A DNA stretch of 64,000 nucleotides from Locusta migratoria (Eukaryota; Arthropoda; Insecta; Orthoptera; Acrididae): positions 124,001 through 188,000 of the forward strand of contig JAOYRU010000053.1 in the NCBI GenBank assembly GCA_026315105.1, given 5' to 3'. The notes under the pieces were generated by a model. That model ran no database searches, was not told the DNA's origin, and saw only the letters and a list, made by a program, of their open reading frames with translations. The translations under genes were made by a program, and so were the position numbers. Shown here piece after piece: positions 52,701-63,846 of the stretch. Each line of letters begins with the position of its first letter. The stretch's first letter is position 1.

Positions 52701-52782
52701 GCAGTCGTGGCCGAGTGGTTAAGGCGTCTGACTTGAAATCAGATTCCCTCTGGGAGCGTAGGTTCGAGTCCTGCCGACTGCG
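52701..52782 (+). tRNA. tRNA-Ser-TGA: tRNA-Ser(TGA), unit 45
   Basis: Type-B spacer; 82-nt consensus. Confidence 0.96.
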
Positions 52783-53261
52783 AAAATTTTCTCTTCCTCC
52801 ATTGACAGACATGTAGTGGCAACTTTGGTGGTGCTTTTCCGCTAAACTGGCGGCTCACAAGTAAACCGCTGTCTTTTCTGGCTCCATGATGCTGCGCTCC
52901 AGTTCTGTCCAGAAGGCAATGCAGCTCATCTGCGCCGTCGTCCGCCAGATGTCCCTGAAAACGCCACTACACTGAACACTAACGTTTTGTTTATTTTAGC
53001 GTGCAGTCGATAACAGCCCAGTGTTTAATTTGCATGTGTCTAATTCGATTGCATTATCATGGGTATCTGCTGGATTCAGCCACTTACGCAGTCAACACTC
53101 TATTCTCTCTTGTGCATCGTTCTCTGCAAGCCATTTGCCCTGTGCAGTGATAAAAGAGGCTTTTTCCTAGCGTCAGCGTGGCGTCAGATGAAGTCATCGA
53201 AGTCAATAACAAACGACTCTGCACGCATGGAAGCAGTGGAAAAGCAAGCACAACGACGTCA

Positions 53262-53334
53262 GCCGAAATAGCTCAGTTGGGAGAGCGTTAGACTGAAGAT
53301 CTAAAGGTCCCTGGTTCGATCCCGGGTTTCGGCA
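53262..53334 (+). tRNA. tRNA-Phe-GAA: tRNA-Phe(GAA), unit 46, type B
   Basis: Canonical 73-nt form. Confidence 0.96.
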
Positions 53335-53551
53335 TACGTTTCTTTTTAAGCCATCGACAGTGGCATTACCCTGCGACCGTGTTACCGTCCCTACAACTGA
53401 GAACAAACTTGACACCCTCCTGTAGCTGTTTCTGCGTGTCTAGTTGTACACCAAACAAGCCAGCAAGCGAAACACAGTACTTATTCACAAGCCGCATCTT
53501 GGCCTCACCTCGTGAACACTAGGCAAGTTTTATCGAAAGCTTTGCTCCACC

Positions 53552-53633
53552 GCAGTCGTGGCCGAGTGGTTAAGGCGTCTGACTTGAAATCAGATTCCCT
53601 CTGGGAGCGTAGGTTCGAGTCCTGCCGACTGCG
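53552..53633 (+). tRNA. tRNA-Ser-TGA: tRNA-Ser(TGA), unit 46
   Basis: Type-B spacer; 82-nt consensus. Confidence 0.96.
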
Positions 53634-54112
53634 AAAATTTTCTCTTCCTCCATTGACAGACATGTAGTGGCAACTTTGGTGGTGCTTTTCCGCTAAACTG
53701 GCGGCTCACAAGTAAACCGCTGTCTTTTCTGGCTCCATGATGCTGCGCTCCAGTTCTGTCCAGAAGGCAATGCAGCTCATCTGCGCCGTCGTCCGCCAGA
53801 TGTCCCTGAAAACGCCACTACACTGAACACTAACGTTTTGTTTATTTTAGCGTGCAGTCGATAACAGCCCAGTGTTTAATTTGCATGTGTCTAATTCGAT
53901 TGCATTATCATGGGTATCTGCTGGATTCAGCCACTTACGCAGTCAACACTCTATTCTCTCTTGTGCATCGTTCTCTGCAAGCCATTTGCCCTGTGCAGTG
54001 ATAAAAGAGGCTTTTTCCTAGCGTCAGCGTGGCGTCAGATGAAGTCATCGAAGTCAATAACAAACGACTCTGCACGCATGGAAGCAGTGGAAAAGCAAGC
54101 ACAACGACGTCA

Positions 54113-54185
54113 GCCGAAATAGCTCAGTTGGGAGAGCGTTAGACTGAAGATCTAAAGGTCACTGGTTCGATCCCGGGTTTCGGCA
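54113..54185 (+). tRNA. tRNA-Phe-GAA: tRNA-Phe(GAA), unit 47, A49 form
   Basis: 73-nt mosaic form as in unit 45. Confidence 0.88.
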
Positions 54186-54402
54186 TACGTTTCTTTTTAA
54201 GCCATCGACAGTGGCATTACCCTGCGACCGTGTTACCGTCCCTACAACTGAGAACAAACTTGACACCCTCCTGTAGCTGTTTCTGCGTGTCTAGTTGTAC
54301 ACCAAACAAGCCAGCAAGCGAAACACAGTACTTATTCACAAGCCGCATCTTGGCCTCACCTCGTGAACACTAGGCAAGTTTTATCGAAAGCTTTGCTCCA
54401 CC

Positions 54403-54484
54403 GCAGTCGTGGCCGAGTGGTTAAGGCGTCTGACTTGAAATCAGATTCCCTCTGGGAGCGTAGGTTCGAGTCCTGCCGACTGCG
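54403..54484 (+). tRNA. tRNA-Ser-TGA: tRNA-Ser(TGA), unit 47
   Basis: Type-B spacer; 82-nt consensus. Confidence 0.96.
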
Positions 54485-54963
54485 AAAATTTTCTCTTCCT
54501 CCATTGACAGACATGTAGTGGCAACTTTGGTGGTGCTTTTCCGCTAAACTGGCGGCTCACAAGTAAACCGCTGTCTTTTCTGGCTCCATGATGCTGCGCT
54601 CCAGTTCTGTCCAGAAGGCAATGCAGCTCATCTGCGCCGTCGTCCGCCAGATGTCCCTGAAAACGCCACTACACTGAACACTAACGTTTTGTTTATTTTA
54701 GCGTGCAGTCGATAACAGCCCAGTGTTTAATTTGCATGTGTCTAATTCGATTGCATTATCATGGGTATCTGCTGGATTCAGCCACTTACGCAGTCAACAC
54801 TCTATTCTCTCTTGTGCATCGTTCTCTGCAAGCCATTTGCCCTGTGCAGTGATAAAAGAGGCTTTTTCCTAGCGTCAGCGTGGCGTCAGATGAAGTCATC
54901 GAAGTCAATAACAAACGACTCTGCACGCATGGAAGCAGTGGAAAAGCAAGCACAACGACGTCA

Positions 54964-55036
54964 GCCGAAATAGCTCAGTTGGGAGAGCGTTAGACTGAAG
55001 ATCTAAAGGTCCCTGGTTCGATCCCGGGTTTCGGCA
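54964..55036 (+). tRNA. tRNA-Phe-GAA: tRNA-Phe(GAA), unit 48, type B
   Basis: Canonical 73-nt form. Confidence 0.96.
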
Positions 55037-55253
55037 TACGTTTCTTTTTAAGCCATCGACAGTGGCATTACCCTGCGACCGTGTTACCGTCCCTACAACT
55101 GAGAACAAACTTGACACCCTCCTGTAGCTGTTTCTGCGTGTCTAGTTGTACACCAAACAAGCCAGCAAGCGAAACACAGTACTTATTCACAAGCCGCATC
55201 TTGGCCTCACCTCGTGAACACTAGGCAAGTTTTATCGAAAGCTTTGCTCCACC

Positions 55254-55335
55254 GCAGTCGTGGCCGAGTGGTTAAGGCGTCTGACTTGAAATCAGATTCC
55301 CTCTGGGAGCGTAGGTTCGAGTCCTGCCGACTGCG
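55254..55335 (+). tRNA. tRNA-Ser-TGA: tRNA-Ser(TGA), unit 48
   Basis: Type-B spacer; 82-nt consensus. Confidence 0.96.
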
Positions 55336-55814
55336 AAAATTTTCTCTTCCTCCATTGACAGACATGTAGTGGCAACTTTGGTGGTGCTTTTCCGCTAAAC
55401 TGGCGGCTCACAAGTAAACCGCTGTCTTTTCTGGCTCCATGATGCTGCGCTCCAGTTCTGTCCAGAAGGCAATGCAGCTCATCTGCGCCGTCGTCCGCCA
55501 GATGTCCCTGAAAACGCCACTACACTGAACACTAACGTTTTGTTTATTTTAGCGTGCAGTCGATAACAGCCCAGTGTTTAATTTGCATGTGTCTAATTCG
55601 ATTGCATTATCATGGGTATCTGCTGGATTCAGCCACTTACGCAGTCAACACTCTATTCTCTCTTGTGCATCGTTCTCTGCAAGCCATTTGCCCTGTGCAG
55701 TGATAAAAGAGGCTTTTTCCTAGCGTCAGCGTGGCGTCAGATGAAGTCATCGAAGTCAATAACAAACGACTCTGCACGCATGGAAGCAGTGGAAAAGCAA
55801 GCACAACGACGTCA

Positions 55815-55887
55815 GCCGAAATAGCTCAGTTGGGAGAGCGTTAGACTGAAGATCTAAAGGTCCCTGGTTCGATCCCGGGTTTCGGCA
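55815..55887 (+). tRNA. tRNA-Phe-GAA: tRNA-Phe(GAA), unit 49, type B
   Basis: Canonical 73-nt form. Confidence 0.96.
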
Positions 55888-56104
55888 TACGTTTCTTTTT
55901 AAGCCATCGACAGTGGCATTACCCTGCGACCGTGTTACCGTCCCTACAACTGAGAACAAACTTGACACCCTCCTGTAGCTGTTTCTGCGTGTCTAGTTGT
56001 ACACCAAACAAGCCAGCAAGCGAAACACAGTACTTATTCACAAGCCGCATCTTGGCCTCACCTCGTGAACACTAGGCAAGTTTTATCGAAAGCTTTGCTC
56101 CACC

Positions 56105-56186
56105 GCAGTCGTGGCCGAGTGGTTAAGGCGTCTGACTTGAAATCAGATTCCCTCTGGGAGCGTAGGTTCGAGTCCTGCCGACTGCG
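56105..56186 (+). tRNA. tRNA-Ser-TGA: tRNA-Ser(TGA), unit 49
   Basis: Type-B spacer; 82-nt consensus. Confidence 0.96.
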
Positions 56187-56665
56187 AAAATTTTCTCTTC
56201 CTCCATTGACAGACATGTAGTGGCAACTTTGGTGGTGCTTTTCCGCTAAACTGGCGGCTCACAAGTAAACCGCTGTCTTTTCTGGCTCCATGATGCTGCG
56301 CTCCAGTTCTGTCCAGAAGGCAATGCAGCTCATCTGCGCCGTCGTCCGCCAGATGTCCCTGAAAACGCCACTACACTGAACACTAACGTTTTGTTTATTT
56401 TAGCGTGCAGTCGATAACAGCCCAGTGTTTAATTTGCATGTGTCTAATTCGATTGCATTATCATGGGTATCTGCTGGATTCAGCCACTTACGCAGTCAAC
56501 ACTCTATTCTCTCTTGTGCATCGTTCTCTGCAAGCCATTTGCCCTGTGCAGTGATAAAAGAGGCTTTTTCCTAGCGTCAGCGTGGCGTCAGATGAAGTCA
56601 TCGAAGTCAATAACAAACGACTCTGCACGCATGGAAGCAGTGGAAAATCAAGCACAACGACGTCA

Positions 56666-56738
56666 GCCGAAATAGCTCAGTTGGGAGAGCGTTAGACTGA
56701 AGATCTAAAGGTCACTGGTTCGATCCCGGGTTTCGGCA
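56666..56738 (+). tRNA. tRNA-Phe-GAA: tRNA-Phe(GAA), unit 50, A49 form
   Basis: 73-nt mosaic form with the A-type leader base (gaaaatcaagc) upstream. Confidence 0.88.
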
Positions 56739-56955
56739 TACGTTTCTTTTTAAGCCATCGACAGTGGCATTACCCTGCGACCGTGTTACCGTCCCTACAA
56801 CTGAGAACAAACTTGACACCCTCCTGTAGCTGTTTCTGCGTGTCTAGTTGTACACCAAACAAGCCAGCAAGCGAAACACAGTACTTATTCACAAGCCGCA
56901 TCTTGGCCTCACCTCGTGAACACTAGGCAAGTTTTATCGAAAGCTTTGCTCCACC

Positions 56956-57037
56956 GCAGTCGTGGCCGAGTGGTTAAGGCGTCTGACTTGAAATCAGATT
57001 CCCTCTGGGAGCGTAGGTTCGAGTCCTGCCGACTGCG
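56956..57037 (+). tRNA. tRNA-Ser-TGA: tRNA-Ser(TGA), unit 50
   Basis: Type-B spacer; 82-nt consensus. Confidence 0.96.
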
Positions 57038-57516
57038 AAAATTTTCTCTTCCTCCATTGACAGACATGTAGTGGCAACTTTGGTGGTGCTTTTCCGCTAA
57101 ACTGGCGGCTCACAAGTAAACCGCTGTCTTTTCTGGCTCCATGATGCTGCGCTCCAGTTCTGTCCAGAAGGCAATGCAGCTCATCTGCGCCGTCGTCCGC
57201 CAGATGTCCCTGAAAACGCCACTACACTGAACACTAACGTTTTGTTTATTTTAGCGTGCAGTCGATAACAGCCCAGTGTTTAATTTGCATGTGTCTAATT
57301 CGATTGCATTATCATGGGTATCTGCTGGATTCAGCCACTTACGCAGTCAACACTCTATTCTCTCTTGTGCATCGTTCTCTGCAAGCCATTTGCCCTGTGC
57401 AGTGATAAAAGAGGCTTTTTCCTAGCGTCAGCGTGGCGTCAGATGAAGTCATCGAAGTCAATAACAAACGACTCTGCACGCATGGAAGCAGTGGAAAAGC
57501 AAGCACAACGACGTCA

Positions 57517-57589
57517 GCCGAAATAGCTCAGTTGGGAGAGCGTTAGACTGAAGATCTAAAGGTCCCTGGTTCGATCCCGGGTTTCGGCA
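57517..57589 (+). tRNA. tRNA-Phe-GAA: tRNA-Phe(GAA), unit 51, type B
   Basis: Canonical 73-nt form. Confidence 0.96.
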
Positions 57590-57806
57590 TACGTTTCTTT
57601 TTAAGCCATCGACAGTGGCATTACCCTGCGACCGTGTTACCGTCCCTACAACTGAGAACAAACTTGACACCCTCCTGTAGCTGTTTCTGCGTGTCTAGTT
57701 GTACACCAAACAAGCCAGCAAGCGAAACACAGTACTTATTCACAAGCCGCATCTTGGCCTCACCTCGTGAACACTAGGCAAGTTTTATCGAAAGCTTTGC
57801 TCCACC

Positions 57807-57888
57807 GCAGTCGTGGCCGAGTGGTTAAGGCGTCTGACTTGAAATCAGATTCCCTCTGGGAGCGTAGGTTCGAGTCCTGCCGACTGCG
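57807..57888 (+). tRNA. tRNA-Ser-TGA: tRNA-Ser(TGA), unit 51
   Basis: Type-B spacer; 82-nt consensus. Confidence 0.96.
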
Positions 57889-58367
57889 AAAATTTTCTCT
57901 TCCTCCATTGACAGACATGTAGTGGCAACTTTGGTGGTGCTTTTCCGCTAAACTGGCGGCTCACAAGTAAACCGCTGTCTTTTCTGGCTCCATGATGCTG
58001 CGCTCCAGTTCTGTCCAGAAGGCAATGCAGCTCATCTGCGCCGTCGTCCGCCAGATGTCCCTGAAAACGCCACTACACTGAACACTAACGTTTTGTTTAT
58101 TTTAGCGTGCAGTCGATAACAGCCCAGTGTTTAATTTGCATGTGTCTAATTCGATTGCATTATCATGGGTATCTGCTGGATTCAGCCACTTACGCAGTCA
58201 ACACTCTATTCTCTCTTGTGCATCGTTCTCTGCAAGCCATTTGCCCTGTGCAGTGATAAAAGAGGCTTTTTCCTAGCGTCAGCGTGGCGTCAGATGAAGT
58301 CATCGAAGTCAATAACAAACGACTCTGCACGCATGGAAGCAGTGGAAAATCAAGCACAACGACGTCA

Positions 58368-58440
58368 GCCGAAATAGCTCAGTTGGGAGAGCGTTAGACT
58401 GAAGATCTAAAGGTCCCTGGTTCGATCCCGGGTTTCGGCA
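58368..58440 (+). tRNA. tRNA-Phe-GAA: tRNA-Phe(GAA), unit 52, type B
   Basis: Canonical 73-nt gene behind an A-type leader base (gaaaatcaagc), the reverse of the usual association. Confidence 0.96.
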
Positions 58441-58657
58441 TACGTTTCTTTTTAAGCCATCGACAGTGGCATTACCCTGCGACCGTGTTACCGTCCCTAC
58501 AACTGAGAACAAACTTGACACCCTCCTGTAGCTGTTTCTGCGTGTCTAGTTGTACACCAAACAAGCCAGCAAGCGAAACACAGTACTTATTCACAAGCCG
58601 CATCTTGGCCTCACCTCGTGAACACTAGGCAAGTTTTATCGAAAGCTTTGCTCCACC

Positions 58658-58739
58658 GCAGTCGTGGCCGAGTGGTTAAGGCGTCTGACTTGAAATCAGA
58701 TTCCCTCTGGGAGCGTAGGTTCGAGTCCTGCCGACTGCG
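58658..58739 (+). tRNA. tRNA-Ser-TGA: tRNA-Ser(TGA), unit 52
   Basis: Type-B spacer; 82-nt consensus. Confidence 0.96.
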
Positions 58740-59218
58740 AAAATTTTCTCTTCCTCCATTGACAGACATGTAGTGGCAACTTTGGTGGTGCTTTTCCGCT
58801 AAACTGGCGGCTCACAAGTAAACCGCTGTCTTTTCTGGCTCCATGATGCTGCGCTCCAGTTCTGTCCAGAAGGCAATGCAGCTCATCTGCGCCGTCGTCC
58901 GCCAGATGTCCCTGAAAACGCCACTACACTGAACACTAACGTTTTGTTTATTTTAGCGTGCAGTCGATAACAGCCCAGTGTTTAATTTGCATGTGTCTAA
59001 TTCGATTGCATTATCATGGGTATCTGCTGGATTCAGCCACTTACGCAGTCAACACTCTATTCTCTCTTGTGCATCGTTCTCTGCAAGCCATTTGCCCTGT
59101 GCAGTGATAAAAGAGGCTTTTTCCTAGCGTCAGCGTGGCGTCAGATGAAGTCATCGAAGTCAATAACAAACGACTCTGCACGCATGGAAGCAGTGGAAAA
59201 GCAAGCACAACGACGTCA

Positions 59219-59291
59219 GCCGAAATAGCTCAGTTGGGAGAGCGTTAGACTGAAGATCTAAAGGTCCCTGGTTCGATCCCGGGTTTCGGCA
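59219..59291 (+). tRNA. tRNA-Phe-GAA: tRNA-Phe(GAA), unit 53, type B
   Basis: Canonical 73-nt form. Confidence 0.96.
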
Positions 59292-59508
59292 TACGTTTCT
59301 TTTTAAGCCATCGACAGTGGCATTACCCTGCGACCGTGTTACCGTCCCTACAACTGAGAACAAACTTGACACCCTCCTGTAGCTGTTTCTGCGTGTCTAG
59401 TTGTACACCAAACAAGCCAGCAAGCGAAACACAGTACTTATTCACAAGCCGCATCTTGGCCTCACCTCGTGAACACTAGGCAAGTTTTATCGAAAGCTTT
59501 GCTCCACC

Positions 59509-59590
59509 GCAGTCGTGGCCGAGTGGTTAAGGCGTCTGACTTGAAATCAGATTCCCTCTGGGAGCGTAGGTTCGAGTCCTGCCGACTGCG
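59509..59590 (+). tRNA. tRNA-Ser-TGA: tRNA-Ser(TGA), unit 53
   Basis: Type-B spacer; 82-nt consensus. Confidence 0.96.
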
Positions 59591-60069
59591 AAAATTTTCT
59601 CTTCCTCCATTGACAGACATGTAGTGGCAACTTTGGTGGTGCTTTTCCGCTAAACTGGCGGCTCACAAGTAAACCGCTGTCTTTTCTGGCTCCATGATGC
59701 TGCGCTCCAGTTCTGTCCAGAAGGCAATGCAGCTCATCTGCGCCGTCGTCCGCCAGATGTCCCTGAAAACGCCACTACACTGAACACTAACGTTTTGTTT
59801 ATTTTAGCGTGCAGTCGATAACAGCCCAGTGTTTAATTTGCATGTGTCTAATTCGATTGCATTATCATGGGTATCTGCTGGATTCAGCCACTTACGCAGT
59901 CAACACTCTATTCTCTCTTGTGCATCGTTCTCTGCAAGCCATTTGCCCTGTGCAGTGATAAAAGAGGCTTTTTCCTAGCGTCAGCGTGGCGTCAGATGAA
60001 GTCATCGAAGTCAATAACAAACGACTCTGCACGCATGGAAGCAGTGGAAAAGCAAGCACAACGACGTCA

Positions 60070-60142
60070 GCCGAAATAGCTCAGTTGGGAGAGCGTTAGA
60101 CTGAAGATCTAAAGGTCCCTGGTTCGATCCCGGGTTTCGGCA
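60070..60142 (+). tRNA. tRNA-Phe-GAA: tRNA-Phe(GAA), unit 54, type B
   Basis: Canonical 73-nt form. Confidence 0.96.
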
Positions 60143-60359
60143 TACGTTTCTTTTTAAGCCATCGACAGTGGCATTACCCTGCGACCGTGTTACCGTCCCT
60201 ACAACTGAGAACAAACTTGACACCCTCCTGTAGCTGTTTCTGCGTGTCTAGTTGTACACCAAACAAGCCAGCAAGCGAAACACAGTACTTATTCACAAGC
60301 CGCATCTTGGCCTCACCTCGTGAACACTAGGCAAGTTTTATCGAAAGCTTTGCTCCACC

Positions 60360-60441
60360 GCAGTCGTGGCCGAGTGGTTAAGGCGTCTGACTTGAAATCA
60401 GATTCCCTCTGGGAGCGTAGGTTCGAGTCCTGCCGACTGCG
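60360..60441 (+). tRNA. tRNA-Ser-TGA: tRNA-Ser(TGA), unit 54
   Basis: Type-B spacer; 82-nt consensus. Confidence 0.96.
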
Positions 60442-60920
60442 AAAATTTTCTCTTCCTCCATTGACAGACATGTAGTGGCAACTTTGGTGGTGCTTTTCCG
60501 CTAAACTGGCGGCTCACAAGTAAACCGCTGTCTTTTCTGGCTCCATGATGCTGCGCTCCAGTTCTGTCCAGAAGGCAATGCAGCTCATCTGCGCCGTCGT
60601 CCGCCAGATGTCCCTGAAAACGCCACTACACTGAACACTAACGTTTTGTTTATTTTAGCGTGCAGTCGATAACAGCCCAGTGTTTAATTTGCATGTGTCT
60701 AATTCGATTGCATTATCATGGGTATCTGCTGGATTCAGCCACTTACGCAGTCAACACTCTATTCTCTCTTGTGCATCGTTCTCTGCAAGCCATTTGCCCT
60801 GTGCAGTGATAAAAGAGGCTTTTTCCTAGCGTCAGCGTGGCGTCAGATGAAGTCATCGAAGTCAATAACAAACGACTCTGCACGCATGGAAGCAGTGGAA
60901 AAGCAAGCACAACGACGTCA

Positions 60921-60993
60921 GCCGAAATAGCTCAGTTGGGAGAGCGTTAGACTGAAGATCTAAAGGTCCCTGGTTCGATCCCGGGTTTCGGCA
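60921..60993 (+). tRNA. tRNA-Phe-GAA: tRNA-Phe(GAA), unit 55, type B
   Basis: Canonical 73-nt form. Confidence 0.96.
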
Positions 60994-61210
60994 TACGTTT
61001 CTTTTTAAGCCATCGACAGTGGCATTACCCTGCGACCGTGTTACCGTCCCTACAACTGAGAACAAACTTGACACCCTCCTGTAGCTGTTTCTGCGTGTCT
61101 AGTTGTACACCAAACAAGCCAGCAAGCGAAACACAGTACTTATTCACAAGCCGCATCTTGGCCTCACCTCGTGAACACTAGGCAAGTTTTATCGAAAGCT
61201 TTGCTCCACC

Positions 61211-61292
61211 GCAGTCGTGGCCGAGTGGTTAAGGCGTCTGACTTGAAATCAGATTCCCTCTGGGAGCGTAGGTTCGAGTCCTGCCGACTGCG
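61211..61292 (+). tRNA. tRNA-Ser-TGA: tRNA-Ser(TGA), unit 55
   Basis: Type-B spacer; 82-nt consensus. Confidence 0.96.
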
Positions 61293-61771
61293 AAAATTTT
61301 CTCTTCCTCCATTGACAGACATGTAGTGGCAACTTTGGTGGTGCTTTTCCGCTAAACTGGCGGCTCACAAGTAAACCGCTGTCTTTTCTGGCTCCATGAT
61401 GCTGCGCTCCAGTTCTGTCCAGAAGGCAATGCAGCTCATCTGCGCCGTCGTCCGCCAGATGTCCCTGAAAACGCCACTACACTGAACACTAACGTTTTGT
61501 TTATTTTAGCGTGCAGTCGATAACAGCCCAGTGTTTAATTTGCATGTGTCTAATTCGATTGCATTATCATGGGTATCTGCTGGATTCAGCCACTTACGCA
61601 GTCAACACTCTATTCTCTCTTGTGCATCGTTCTCTGCAAGCCATTTGCCCTGTGCAGTGATAAAAGAGGCTTTTTCCTAGCGTCAGCGTGGCGTCAGATG
61701 AAGTCATCGAAGTCAATAACAAACGACTCTGCACGCATGGAAGCAGTGGAAAAGCAAGCACAACGACGTCA

Positions 61772-61844
61772 GCCGAAATAGCTCAGTTGGGAGAGCGTTA
61801 GACTGAAGATCTAAAGGTCCCTGGTTCGATCCCGGGTTTCGGCA
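61772..61844 (+). tRNA. tRNA-Phe-GAA: tRNA-Phe(GAA), unit 56, type B
   Basis: Canonical 73-nt form. Confidence 0.96.
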
Positions 61845-62061
61845 TACGTTTCTTTTTAAGCCATCGACAGTGGCATTACCCTGCGACCGTGTTACCGTCC
61901 CTACAACTGAGAACAAACTTGACACCCTCCTGTAGCTGTTTCTGCGTGTCTAGTTGTACACCAAACAAGCCAGCAAGCGAAACACAGTACTTATTCACAA
62001 GCCGCATCTTGGCCTCACCTCGTGAACACTAGGCAAGTTTTATCGAAAGCTTTGCTCCACC

Positions 62062-62143
62062 GCAGTCGTGGCCGAGTGGTTAAGGCGTCTGACTTGAAAT
62101 CAGATTCCCTCTGGGAGCGTAGGTTCGAGTCCTGCCGACTGCG
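62062..62143 (+). tRNA. tRNA-Ser-TGA: tRNA-Ser(TGA), unit 56
   Basis: Type-B spacer; 82-nt consensus. Confidence 0.96.
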
Positions 62144-62622
62144 AAAATTTTCTCTTCCTCCATTGACAGACATGTAGTGGCAACTTTGGTGGTGCTTTTC
62201 CGCTAAACTGGCGGCTCACAAGTAAACCGCTGTCTTTTCTGGCTCCATGATGCTGCGCTCCAGTTCTGTCCAGAAGGCAATGCAGCTCATCTGCGCCGTC
62301 GTCCGCCAGATGTCCCTGAAAACGCCACTACACTGAACACTAACGTTTTGTTTATTTTAGCGTGCAGTCGATAACAGCCCAGTGTTTAATTTGCATGTGT
62401 CTAATTCGATTGCATTATCATGGGTATCTGCTGGATTCAGCCACTTACGCAGTCAACACTCTATTCTCTCTTGTGCATCGTTCTCTGCAAGCCATTTGCC
62501 CTGTGCAGTGATAAAAGAGGCTTTTTCCTAGCGTCAGCGTGGCGTCAGATGAAGTCATCGAAGTCAATAACAAACGACTCTGCACGCATGGAAGCAGTGG
62601 AAAAGCAAGCACAACGACGTCA

Positions 62623-62695
62623 GCCGAAATAGCTCAGTTGGGAGAGCGTTAGACTGAAGATCTAAAGGTCCCTGGTTCGATCCCGGGTTTCGGCA
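62623..62695 (+). tRNA. tRNA-Phe-GAA: tRNA-Phe(GAA), unit 57, type B
   Basis: Canonical 73-nt form. Confidence 0.96.
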
Positions 62696-62912
62696 TACGT
62701 TTCTTTTTAAGCCATCGACAGTGGCATTACCCTGCGACCGTGTTACCGTCCCTACAACTGAGAACAAACTTGACACCCTCCTGTAGCTGTTTCTGCGTGT
62801 CTAGTTGTACACCAAACAAGCCAGCAAGCGAAACACAGTACTTATTCACAAGCCGCATCTTGGCCTCACCTCGTGAACACTAGGCAAGTTTTATCGAAAG
62901 CTTTGCTCCACC

Positions 62913-62994
62913 GCAGTCGTGGCCGAGTGGTTAAGGCGTCTGACTTGAAATCAGATTCCCTCTGGGAGCGTAGGTTCGAGTCCTGCCGACTGCG
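62913..62994 (+). tRNA. tRNA-Ser-TGA: tRNA-Ser(TGA), unit 57
   Basis: Type-B spacer; 82-nt consensus. Confidence 0.96.
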
Positions 62995-63473
62995 AAAATT
63001 TTCTCTTCCTCCATTGACAGACATGTAGTGGCAACTTTGGTGGTGCTTTTCCGCTAAACTGGCGGCTCACAAGTAAACCGCTGTCTTTTCTGGCTCCATG
63101 ATGCTGCGCTCCAGTTCTGTCCAGAAGGCAATGCAGCTCATCTGCGCCGTCGTCCGCCAGATGTCCCTGAAAACGCCACTACACTGAACACTAACGTTTT
63201 GTTTATTTTAGCGTGCAGTCGATAACAGCCCAGTGTTTAATTTGCATGTGTCTAATTCGATTGCATTATCATGGGTATCTGCTGGATTCAGCCACTTACG
63301 CAGTCAACACTCTATTCTCTCTTGTGCATCGTTCTCTGCAAGCCATTTGCCCTGTGCAGTGATAAAAGAGGCTTTTTCCTAGCGTCAGCGTGGCGTCAGA
63401 TGAAGTCATCGAAGTCAATAACAAACGACTCTGCACGCATGGAAGCAGTGGAAAATCAAGCACAACGACGTCA

Positions 63474-63546
63474 GCCGAAATAGCTCAGTTGGGAGAGCGT
63501 TAGACTGAAGATCTAAAGGTCACTGGTTCGATCCCGGGTTTCGGCA
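63474..63546 (+). tRNA. tRNA-Phe-GAA: tRNA-Phe(GAA), unit 58, A49 form
   Basis: 73-nt mosaic form with the A-type leader base; last tRNA-Phe in the window. Confidence 0.88.
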
Positions 63547-63764
63547 TACGTTTCTTTTTAAGCCATCGACAGTGGCATTACCCTGCGACCGTGTTACCGT
63601 CCCTACAACTGAGAACAAACTTGACACCCTCCTGTAGCTGTTTCTGCGTGTCTAGTTGTACACCAAACAAGCCAGCAAGCGAAACACAGTACTTATTCAC
63701 AAGCCGCATCTTGGCCTCACCTCGTGAACACTAGGCAAGTTTTATCGAAAGCCTTTGCTCCACC

Positions 63765-63846
63765 GCAGTCGTGGCCGAGTGGTTAAGGCGTCTGACTTGA
63801 AATCAGATTCCCTCTGGGAGCGTAGGTTCGAGTCCTGCCGACTGCG
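63765..63846 (+). tRNA. tRNA-Ser-TGA: tRNA-Ser(TGA), unit 58
   Basis: Type-B spacer with one extra C (gaaagccttt) before the gene; 82-nt consensus. The array continues past the window end. Confidence 0.96.
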
